Positions 1-5,791 of a stretch of DNA of 9,341 nt are shown here, one piece after another. Within the stretch, counting starts at the first letter, position 1, and the number at the start of each line of letters is the position of its first letter. The notes under the pieces are model-generated. The model searched no databases and had not been told where the DNA came from. It worked only from the letters and a program-made list of their open reading frames with translations. Source of the stretch: CAYZJB01 sp964478735. GTDB taxonomy: Bacteria > CLD3 > SB21. The position numbers were made by a program, and so were the translations under genes. The stretch covers positions 1 to 9,341 of the forward strand of contig CAYZJB010000081.1 of assembly GCA_964478735.1 (NCBI GenBank), in the 5' to 3' direction.

Positions 1-13
1 AGGCAATTACTCC

Positions 14-42
14 TTGAATTTCCCGCCCTCTTTGGCTATCAT
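14..42 (+). promoter_or_regulatory. Sigma70-like promoter of the tRNA-Leu/tig/clpPX operon
   Basis: A -35 element TTGAAT (14-19) and a -10 element TATCAT (37-42) are separated by exactly 17 bases. They match the sigma70 consensus hexamers at 4/6 and 5/6 positions. Transcription would start near position 49, a few bases before the tRNA-Leu 5' end at 57, the short 5' leader expected of a tRNA promoter. No terminator lies between the tRNA and tig, so the promoter probably also drives tig, clpP, clpX and the cyclase gene. This is inferred from pattern only. Confidence 0.6.
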
Positions 43-56
43 CATAATCTATGTTT

Positions 57-137
57 GCGGGATTGGCGGAATTGGCAGACGCGCCAGACTTAGGATCTGG
101 TGGTTTTACCGTGTGGGTTCAAATCCCTCATCCCGCA
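57..137 (+). tRNA. tRNA-Leu, anticodon UAG
   Basis: The gene folds as a class II tRNA. The 7-bp acceptor stem is GCGGGAT (57-63) with ATCCCGC (130-136), and the discriminator is A137, as expected for leucine. The D stem is GCG/CGC (66-68, 80-82). The anticodon stem is CCAGA/TCTGG (84-88, 96-100), with loop CTTAGGA and anticodon TAG at 91-93, which reads leucine CUA and probably other CUN codons. The long variable arm (101-112) has a GGT/ACC stem. The T loop TTCAAAT is at 118-124. The T stem (113-117 with 125-129) has one T-T mismatch at 114/128. CCA is not encoded. The trigger factor start lies 31 bases beyond the 3' end with no terminator between, so the tRNA is probably cut from a joint tRNA-mRNA transcript. 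Confidence 0.95.
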
Positions 138-155
138 CTTGAAAATCAATGAGTT

Positions 156-160
156 AGGAG
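156..160 (+). promoter_or_regulatory. Ribosome binding site that fixes the tig TTG start
   Basis: AGGAG at 156-160 lies 8 bases before the TTG at 169-171. This is the only good Shine-Dalgarno match near the beginning of the trigger factor frame. It supports the TTG as start over the upstream in-frame GTG at position 100, which lies inside the tRNA-Leu gene. Confidence 0.75.
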
Positions 161-168
161 TAAGAGAA

Positions 169-1437
169 TTGCAGGTTAACGTTCTACGAGAAGAAGAAGC
201 CAAACGTGTTCTCGAGGTTCATGTGCCGCTGGACGAAATGAAGCCGTATTTCGACGAGGCGCTTTTGATGTATCGAGAAGAAGTTCAGGTCGAAGGATTC
301 CGCAAAGGCAAAGCTCCCAAAGAAATCGTTTTGAAGCGGTTCGGTAATGCGATCGAAGCCGAGGCCCTGGAAACGATCATCTCCGAGTACTACAAACAGG
401 CGATCGAAACATCCAAAACCGAAGCGATCGCGATGGGCGAAATCAGCAATTTGAACTACAAAAAAGGCGAACCGCTTTCTTTCGAAGTCAGCGTCGATAT
501 CATGCCGAAGTACGACTTGGCAAAATACAAAGGTCTGGAACTGACACGGCGCGTGCACACGGTCACGCCGGAAGAAGTCGACCAAACGATCCAACGGTTG
601 CGGGAAAATCATTCGACCGTAAAGCCGGTGGATACCGTTGCCCCCGGCAACATCGTATACGTCGACATCCAGGAACTGGACGAATCCGGTCTGGCCATCA
701 TCGGGCGACGATTTGAAGACCGTCGGATTCCCCTGACGACCGAATACGTCGGCCAGGATATGATCGACGGACTGGTCGGCGCCGGCGCCGGCGAAACGCG
801 CCAACTCAACGTAGAAAAACGCGGCACGGAGACCGGTGAACGCCAGCGGTTCGAGATGACCGTTCGGAAAATCGAAGAAGTGATCTTGCCCGAACTGGAT
901 GACGAATTTGCCAAGGACCTCGGTCTAGAGAACGTCGATGCTCTGCGCCAGGACGTTGAAAAAAACCTGCGTGAACGCTGGGAACAGGAATCGGCCGCCG
1001 ATCTGAAACAAACGTTGATCAACGAGATCGTCAGACACAACGACTTGCCGGCTCCGGAACCGCTCGTGCATGACAATATTCACCGGTTCATCGACGCGCT
1101 CAAGGCCCGTGCCGGACATCAGGAAATCGACGAAAAATACGTTCACCAGAGTTACCGTGGCACGGCCATCCGGGACGTGAAGTGGGCGCTCGCGATGAAA
1201 AAAATCATCGAAATCGAAAACGTGAAGATCGATGACGACGACATCCAGCGATACCGCCAGCGATTGGCCGATCAACATAAGGTCACGATCGACCGGATCG
1301 CCGTACCCACCGCGGACGAACGCCGCCGCCTCGAAAGCCATCTGCTGGAAGAAAAAATTATCGAACTGATCCAATCCCACGCGACCATCACGGAAGCGCC
1401 GTATGAAGAAACGGCGGAAACCGTCAACGAAGGATGA
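169..1437 (+). CDS. tig: Trigger factor (ribosome-associated chaperone)
   Basis: Trigger factor binds the ribosome near the peptide exit tunnel and shields nascent chains in the cytoplasm. The TTG start gives 422 residues beginning MQVNV, close to MQVSV of E. coli trigger factor, and it has AGGAG 8 bases upstream. The frame stays open upstream to a GTG at 100, but that lies inside the tRNA. The ribosome-docking motif GFRKGKAP sits at residues 43-50, the same position as in E. coli. The N-terminal ribosome-binding domain covers about 1-115. The FKBP-like PPIase region (about 150-235) is recognisable only by position and by fragments such as GDGLVGAGAGE-like sequence around 199-209; usual FKBP landmarks look lost, so prolyl isomerase activity is doubtful (inference). 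The helical C-terminal chaperone domain covers about 240-410, followed by an acidic tail. Its stop codon overlaps the clpP start (ATGA), which suggests translational coupling. Identity as trigger factor is secure. Confidence 0.95.
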   Translation: MQVNVLREEEAKRVLEVHVPLDEMKPYFDEALLMYREEVQVEGFRKGKAPKEIVLKRFGNAIEAEALETIISEYYKQAIETSKTEAIAMGEISNLNYKKGEPLSFEVSVDIMPKYDLAKYKGLELTRRVHTVTPEEVDQTIQRLRENHSTVKPVDTVAPGNIVYVDIQELDESGLAIIGRRFEDRRIPLTTEYVGQDMIDGLVGAGAGETRQLNVEKRGTETGERQRFEMTVRKIEEVILPELDDEFAKDLGLENVDALRQDVEKNLRERWEQESAADLKQTLINEIVRHNDLPAPEPLVHDNIHRFIDALKARAGHQEIDEKYVHQSYRGTAIRDVKWALAMKKIIEIENVKIDDDDIQRYRQRLADQHKVTIDRIAVPTADERRRLESHLLEEKIIELIQSHATITEAPYEETAETVNEG

Positions 1438-2105
1438 ACATGAAGGACGCATTTCTCCGAAGTGAAATTCGCAAACTCTCCGACGACCATATCCGATCGA
1501 TCAACACGGCCGCGGCGTCGATTCCGTTTCCTTATGTGATTGAACAAAAAGGCCAGGTCGAACGCGCGTACGACATTTATTCCCGTCTGCTGATGGAGCG
1601 GATCGTGTTTCTCGGAACGCCGATCGACGATACGGTGGCCAATCTGATCATCGCGCAATTGCTGTTTCTGGAAGCGAGCGATCCCGAAAAGGACATTATT
1701 CTGTATATCAATTGCCCGGGCGGCAGCGTCACGGCAGGACTGGCGATCTACGATACGTTGACCTATATTAAACCGGACGTCCAGTCGACCTGCATGGGCC
1801 TTGCGGCCAGTATGGGTGCGGTCCTTTTGATGGCTGGAACCAAGGGAAAACGGTATGCGCTTCCCCATGCACGGGTCATGATCCATCAACCGTGGGGCGA
1901 GACGCAGGGACAATCGTCGGACATTGAAATTTACATGAAGGAAATCGTCACGCTGAAAGAGCAACTGAACCGGGTCATCGCCGACCGGACGGGCCAACCG
2001 GTGTCGCGCATCGAAGTGGACACGGACCGGAATTTCTTCATGTCGCCGCAACAGGCCAAAGAATACGGGATTATCGACGAAATTTTGGTTCGCAAGAAAT
2101 CCTGA
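1434..2105 (+). CDS. clpP: ATP-dependent Clp protease proteolytic subunit ClpP
   Basis: ClpP is the serine peptidase that forms the tetradecameric chamber fed by ClpX or ClpA/C in the cytoplasm. The 223-residue product has the oxyanion/substrate strand motif CPGGSV (94-99), nucleophile Ser126 in GLAASMGAV and His151 in MIHQP. The Ser-His spacing of 25 residues matches E. coli (S97, H122). Forty-nine residues after His, where E. coli has Asp171, this protein has Asn200 (codon AAT, 2031-2033), in DTDRNFFMS instead of the usual TDRD-type sequence. The hydrophobic-patch region and C-terminal YGIIDEIL look normal, so it is probably a real, possibly slower, peptidase. About 30 residues precede the conserved IPFPYVIEQ, longer than the E. 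coli propeptide region. The start overlaps the tig stop as ATGA. A second in-frame ATG at 1440 has AAGGA 5 bases upstream and could be the true start (221 residues). clpX follows after 8 bases. Confidence 0.95.
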   Translation: MNMKDAFLRSEIRKLSDDHIRSINTAAASIPFPYVIEQKGQVERAYDIYSRLLMERIVFLGTPIDDTVANLIIAQLLFLEASDPEKDIILYINCPGGSVTAGLAIYDTLTYIKPDVQSTCMGLAASMGAVLLMAGTKGKRYALPHARVMIHQPWGETQGQSSDIEIYMKEIVTLKEQLNRVIADRTGQPVSRIEVDTDRNFFMSPQQAKEYGIIDEILVRKKS

Positions 2106-2113
2106 GGTGAGCC

Positions 2114-3364
2114 ATGAAAGAGCATAATCGCCTGGTTTACTGTTCCTTCTGCGGAAAGTCCGCGGAAGAAGTCGACAGTATTATCAGCGGTCCCAACGGC
2201 GTTCACATCTGCAACGAGTGTGTGCGAAGCGCGCACGACATGATTCGCGCCCACTCCACGCGCGAACTCCACATTCCCATCGGCGACATCACGCCGGAAA
2301 AACTCAAGACCCGGCTCGACGAATACATCATCGGACAGGACCTGGCGAAGAAAGCCCTGTCGGTTGCGGTCTACAACCATTACAAGCGCATCAATTCCCT
2401 GCACGATATCGATAAAGACGTCGAGCTTGAAAAAAACAATATCCTGCTGATCGGTCCGACGGGAACGGGTAAGACCCTTCTGGCCCAGACCCTGGCGCGA
2501 TTTCTGAACGTGCCGTTTACGATTGCCGATGCGACCACGCTGACGGAAGCGGGGTACGTCGGAGAAGACGTCGAAAATATTCTTGTCCGCCTGCTGCAGG
2601 CGGCCAATTACGACGTTGCGGCGGCGGAAAAAGGGATCATCTACATCGACGAAATCGACAAGATCGCGCGTAAGGGCGGCAATCCGAGCATTACCCGTGA
2701 TGTTTCCGGGGAAGGCGTGCAACAGGCGCTCCTGAAGATCCTCGAGGGGACCGTCGCCAATGTTCCGCCCAAAGGCGGTCGTAAGCATCCGGAACAAAAC
2801 TTGATCAGCATCAATACGAAAAATATCCTTTTTATCTGCGGCGGTGCATTCGAGGGCATCGACAAAATCATTCAGACGCGGATCGGAAAGAAAAATATGG
2901 GGTTTACGGCCGACGTCGTGGCCAACGTGCAATATTCCGTTTCCGAAGTTCTCAAGCAGGTCGAGCCCGACGACCTGCTCGCTTTCGGGCTGATTCCCGA
3001 ACTCATCGGACGCCTCCCGATCATGAGTCCGTTGGAAGAGCTGTCCGAAGACGCGCTATTTGCGATTCTGACCGAGCCGCGCAACGCGCTGGTCAAGCAG
3101 TATCAAAAACTATTCGCCCTCGAAAACGTCGAATTGCGCTTCGAAGAAGACGCGCTTCGCAACGTGGTCAAGCTGGCCGCCAAACGGAAGACCGGCGCGC
3201 GGGGACTGAGGGCCATTATGGAAAAATTCATGCTCGACGTGATGTACCGTTTGCCGTCGACAAAAAATGTCGAAAGCTGCATCATCCATGCGGGCAGCGT
3301 CACCGCGGGCGAACCGCCCCGTATGATCCTGCGGTCCAAGAGCGAGATCAAAAAGACTGCATAA
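2114..3364 (+). CDS. clpX: ATP-dependent Clp protease ATP-binding subunit ClpX
   Basis: ClpX is the AAA+ hexameric unfoldase that recognises, unfolds and threads substrates into ClpP. All expected parts are visible in 416 residues. The N-terminal zinc-binding domain has C10-x2-C13 and C33-x2-C36. Walker A is GPTGTGKT (114-121), pore-1 loop GYVG is 147-150, and Walker B has D179-E180 in IYIDEIDK. The RKH loop is 223-225, the IGRLP arginine-finger segment has R300, and the sensor-2 GAR has R363. The R300-R363 spacing equals that of the E. coli R307/R370 pair. The ClpP-docking tripeptide, IGF in E. coli, reads MGF at 262-264. Length is normal. AGGTG at 2105-2109 gives a ribosome site 4 bases before ATG, overlapping the end of clpP. 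Co-encoding with clpP supports a functional ClpXP pair. No frameshift or missing motif is seen. Confidence 0.98.
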   Translation: MKEHNRLVYCSFCGKSAEEVDSIISGPNGVHICNECVRSAHDMIRAHSTRELHIPIGDITPEKLKTRLDEYIIGQDLAKKALSVAVYNHYKRINSLHDIDKDVELEKNNILLIGPTGTGKTLLAQTLARFLNVPFTIADATTLTEAGYVGEDVENILVRLLQAANYDVAAAEKGIIYIDEIDKIARKGGNPSITRDVSGEGVQQALLKILEGTVANVPPKGGRKHPEQNLISINTKNILFICGGAFEGIDKIIQTRIGKKNMGFTADVVANVQYSVSEVLKQVEPDDLLAFGLIPELIGRLPIMSPLEELSEDALFAILTEPRNALVKQYQKLFALENVELRFEEDALRNVVKLAAKRKTGARGLRAIMEKFMLDVMYRLPSTKNVESCIIHAGSVTAGEPPRMILRSKSEIKKTA

Positions 3365-3385
3365 TCTGAGGAAAGGGATTTGGCC

Positions 3386-4531
3386 ATGCGCCGAGAAGAC
3401 AATCGTCAGGACAATGCGCCGGAAGTATTCCATCCGGAAGATTCCCAGATGATCGTCGAGCTTCGCGCGAAGGTCGCGGAACTCGAAAAAAGTTTTCTCC
3501 GGATGAAAGAAGAAAAGGAACTTCTCTCGACGCGGCTGCATGAAGCCCACACGTTGTACCGCATTGCGGCGATGCTCAACTCCACGCTGGACGAAACGAA
3601 GTTGTACCAGATCGTTCAGAGCATGCTGACCGAGGTGAGTTTCATTGACCAGTTTTCATTGCTTTACCGCGGAGTGGACGGTTTGATGGAAGTGTCGCTG
3701 TTTGCCGATAAAAATCCCGGCCGCGAATACCAGAAGATGCTGGACAAAGAACGGACACTTGCGCTGAACGTACTGCGCGAAAGCCGCGAATGGTACGAAC
3801 CGGACGGCTATTCCCAGGATGGAAGTTTTCTGGCCCTTCCGCTCCAATCGCAAAAGGACACGCGCCGGGTCCTGTGTTTTCACGCCACGCGAACGCTGGA
3901 GGAACGGGAGATCGATTTCCTCCGCCTGATTTCCAACGAGGTGGCGACGGCCGTCGATCGCGTGAAAATGTATCACGACACACTGGAAATTTCGATCAAA
4001 GACGAATTGACCGGCATTTACAATCGCCGGTATTTCAACGAACGCATCCAGAAGGAGTTCCACCGCTCGGAAAGATACACGCGCATCTTGTCCTTTATCA
4101 TGATCGACATCGATTATTTCAAGTCGTTCAACGACACCTACGGTCATCACGTTGGGGACGAGGTCCTGAAGGGCGTTGCGGCTAAGATCGGCGAGGGATT
4201 ACGAACCAGCGACGTGCTGGCCCGCTACGGCGGCGAAGAGTTCGTCATTATCCTGCCCGAGACGGACAAAGACGGTGCGGTCCACGTGGCGGAAAAAATC
4301 CGGAGTTCGATCGCGTCGGAAAGGTGGCGTTTCCGAAATACGCTGCGAAGCGAAGATCAACCCGAGGAGTACATCGAAAAACAAATCACCATCTCTCTCG
4401 GTGTGTCGTCGTACCCGGTCGACTCGGATCATATCCAGGGGTTGCTGGAAGCCGCCGATCAGTATCTGTACGCCGCCAAATTATCCGGACGGAACCGGGT
4501 TTGCGCAGAGCGGGAAGCTCCGAGGGAATAA
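3386..4531 (+). CDS. GAF-GGDEF diguanylate cyclase
   Basis: The protein is expected to make the second messenger c-di-GMP from two GTP. From the ATG at 3386 it has 381 residues. A charged coiled-coil-like helix covers about 20-55. A GAF-like sensory domain covers about 56-195, a helical linker with DELTGIYNRRYF starts the catalytic unit near 206, and the GGDEF domain runs to about 372. The signature is GGEEF at 282-286, a catalytically competent variant. Metal-binding acidic residues are D241/D243 in MIDIDYFKSFND. An inhibitory I-site RTSD (273-276) sits exactly five residues before GGEEF, so product feedback inhibition is likely. A short extra segment (about 315-332) precedes TISLGVSSYP. No signal peptide or membrane segment is seen, so it is cytoplasmic. 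The GAF ligand is unknown. AAAGGG (3372-3377) lies 8 bases before this ATG; an in-frame TTG at 3380 is less well placed for that site. The gene is 21 bases after clpX and probably the last of the operon. Confidence 0.9.
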   Translation: MRREDNRQDNAPEVFHPEDSQMIVELRAKVAELEKSFLRMKEEKELLSTRLHEAHTLYRIAAMLNSTLDETKLYQIVQSMLTEVSFIDQFSLLYRGVDGLMEVSLFADKNPGREYQKMLDKERTLALNVLRESREWYEPDGYSQDGSFLALPLQSQKDTRRVLCFHATRTLEEREIDFLRLISNEVATAVDRVKMYHDTLEISIKDELTGIYNRRYFNERIQKEFHRSERYTRILSFIMIDIDYFKSFNDTYGHHVGDEVLKGVAAKIGEGLRTSDVLARYGGEEFVIILPETDKDGAVHVAEKIRSSIASERWRFRNTLRSEDQPEEYIEKQITISLGVSSYPVDSDHIQGLLEAADQYLYAAKLSGRNRVCAEREAPRE

Positions 4532-4562
4532 AAAGCAAAAAGTCCGGAAACGTCCAGACTTT
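4532..4562 (-). terminator. Rho-independent terminator of tRNA-Lys
   Basis: An inverted repeat, AAAGTCCGGA (4539-4548) and TCCAGACTTT (4553-4562), makes a 10-bp stem with one mismatch and a 4-base loop. Read on the minus strand, the stem begins 4 bases after the tRNA-Lys 3' end and is followed by TTGCTTTT-like U-rich sequence (complement of 4531-4538). On the + strand the hairpin is followed by CTTGTGAG, a poor T-tract, so stopping of the cyclase transcript here would be weak at best. Confidence 0.65.
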
Positions 4563-4566
4563 CTTG

Positions 4567-4639
4567 TGAGCCAGGTAGGGCTCGAACCTACGACCTTCGC
4601 CTTAAAAGGGCGCTGCTCTACCGACTGAGCTACTAGCTC
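4567..4639 (-). tRNA. tRNA-Lys, anticodon UUU
   Basis: On the minus strand the sequence forms a standard 73-base class I tRNA. The acceptor stem is GAGCTAG with CTGGCTC (one T-G wobble), and the discriminator is A (complement of T4567). The D arm has GCTC/GAGC. The anticodon loop is CTTTTAA with anticodon TTT (complement of 4604-4606). The variable loop is AGGTC, and the T arm is GTAGG-TTCGAGC-CCTAC. The outermost anticodon-stem pair (27-43) is G-A. CCA is not encoded. The gene is convergent with the cyclase gene, has a minus-strand promoter at 4661-4689 and is followed by a terminator hairpin, so it looks like a single-gene transcript. Confidence 0.96.
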
Positions 4640-4660
4640 GCCTGCTCCAAAGAGCGGCTC

Positions 4661-4689
4661 ATCATAGCAAAAAATGATTAGTGATGCAA
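4661..4689 (-). promoter_or_regulatory. Promoter of tRNA-Lys
   Basis: On the minus strand, TATGAT (complement of 4661-4666) is a 5/6 match to the -10 consensus. A weak -35 candidate, TTGCAT (complement of 4684-4689), is 17 bases upstream. Transcription would begin near 4654, about 15 bases before the mature tRNA 5' end at 4639, a normal short leader. The -35 is poor (3/6), so the -10 and the placement carry the call. Confidence 0.5.
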
Positions 4690-4754
4690 GAAAAAAACCC
4701 TCCGGACGCCGTGATCGATTCAACCACCGGCCGTGGTCGCGGGGACTTTAAGTT

Positions 4755-4783
4755 TTGAAATTCCATCGTCGAATGCCTATATT
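4755..4783 (+). promoter_or_regulatory. Sigma70-like promoter of the membrane protein/aconitase unit
   Basis: TTGAAA (4755-4760) and TATATT (4778-4783) are 17 bases apart and each matches the consensus at 5/6 positions. The start site would be near 4790, giving a leader of about 25 bases that contains the GGGAGG ribosome site (4805-4810) of the following gene. With the tRNA-Lys promoter it forms a divergent promoter region of about 120 bases. I see no small gene in the 4640-4815 interval. Confidence 0.65.
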
Positions 4784-4815
4784 GCCAACAAGGACGCAGG
4801 ATCTGGGAGGTCGCC

Positions 4816-5781
4816 ATGAGTGAAACGCGGGAAAAGGTACGACGCGAATACGCGGATGAACTCGTCGAAACGCCGCTGTTTGGCCGTTTTAAGGAATGGT
4901 GGAGGGCCAAAAAGGTCAGCCTTGACCTCTGGGGCCTGGAAAAATACCTGGGTGTCGACAACGGCGCTTTCAAGTCCGCCCTCATGTCCTACAAAAGCTT
5001 GCTTGCGGAAATCGACGCCGAATATGAGAGCGTCGCCAAAGATACTCAATCGTCACCGGAGCAGATCGAAGAGGCCCGCTCCCGCCGTGACCAGGGTTTG
5101 CTCGACGCCAAGCGGGATTTTGTGTATTCCATGCCCGAGGACTACCGGTTATGGTTTAAGAAGAACAAGATTTATTCGTCCTGGCGTACATCGCCTGAAA
5201 GCTGGGGATTCGAAGAATCCCGGTACTGGGGAAGCCGGTCCGGTCTGAGTTTACGCGAGCGGCGTGCGGTCATGCTGGCCCTGACGCTGGGCCTGATCGC
5301 GCTGGGATTCTGGCTTTATCGGATCGCGGTATACGAAACACCGGTGGCCGAAGTCAAAGAATTCACAACCGAAAAATCCGTAGAGAACATCGATTCGCTG
5401 CTGCAAGCCAAACGGATGGCGGAACAGCGGCAGGCGGAAGAAATTCGCCGGCGCAACCTGATGGTGTGGCGCAAAGACCGGATCATCAACGAGGTAAACG
5501 AGGGGTTTTACACGACGTCCACGCGCGACATGAAATCCGACATCATCGAAGTCATGCAGTATTACGTCGAAAAAGTTCACAACCAGAGCATTACCGAAAG
5601 CGACATCCCCGCTTCCCACGTGCGCCGATGCGTGGCGCTGATCGGTCGTAACAATTCTCACCTCATTACCAAACGCGACGAAAGCGGCATACCGATGGAG
5701 TGGGTCCCCAATCGTCGGGCGCGGCTGTCCTGGACGGATATCAATAGCGATTTGGACAGACTTTTTGGAAAGAGGAAGTAG
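4816..5781 (+). CDS. Unrecognised single-pass membrane protein
   Basis: I do not recognise this 321-residue family. The ATG has GGGAGG 5 bases upstream, so the start is well supported. One hydrophobic segment is visible at about residues 151-170, preceded by RERR (147-150). By the positive-inside rule this places the N-terminal 150 residues in the cytoplasm and residues 173-321 outside the membrane (inference). The N-terminal part is unusually rich in Trp and Tyr (WW at 28-29; W39, W113, W123, W130, W138). It has a charged, probably helical stretch at about 55-104. After the membrane segment comes a charged coiled-coil-like helix (about 186-217), then a mixed domain of about 100 residues with one Cys (272), ending in a basic tail. 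There is no cleavable signal peptide, lipobox or known catalytic motif. It has its own promoter and lies 10 bases before the aconitase-family gene, so the two are probably co-transcribed. No function is assigned. Confidence 0.85.
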   Translation: MSETREKVRREYADELVETPLFGRFKEWWRAKKVSLDLWGLEKYLGVDNGAFKSALMSYKSLLAEIDAEYESVAKDTQSSPEQIEEARSRRDQGLLDAKRDFVYSMPEDYRLWFKKNKIYSSWRTSPESWGFEESRYWGSRSGLSLRERRAVMLALTLGLIALGFWLYRIAVYETPVAEVKEFTTEKSVENIDSLLQAKRMAEQRQAEEIRRRNLMVWRKDRIINEVNEGFYTTSTRDMKSDIIEVMQYYVEKVHNQSITESDIPASHVRRCVALIGRNNSHLITKRDESGIPMEWVPNRRARLSWTDINSDLDRLFGKRK

Positions 5782-5791
5782 CCGTTCGTTC

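Noticed and set aside
100..168. N-terminal extension of trigger factor from the GTG at position 100
   Set aside because: This stretch is the 3' half of tRNA-Leu. The TTG at 169 has AGGAG 8 bases upstream and yields the family-typical MQVNV start.
3380..3385. TTG start of the cyclase at 3380
   Set aside because: The ATG six bases later is better spaced from AAAGGG (8 bases) and is the commoner start codon.
184..3550. Long minus-strand open frames opposite tig, clpP and clpX
   Set aside because: They show no recognisable domains and mirror strongly conserved + strand genes. They are codon-bias shadows.
4723..4737. Hairpin ACCAC/GTGGT upstream of the membrane protein gene
   Set aside because: It is only 5 bp with a 5-base loop and no T-tract on either strand, and it lies upstream of both promoters. 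Likely chance.
4640..4815. tRNA-linked attachment site or integrated element near tRNA-Lys
   Set aside because: No integrase, no repeat of the tRNA 3' end and no foreign-looking genes are present. The interval is filled by two promoters.
5765..5791. TTG start of the aconitase-family gene at 5765
   Set aside because: It lies inside the upstream gene with no ribosome site, and would add nine residues with no family likeness. ATG 5792 gives a sensible N-terminus.
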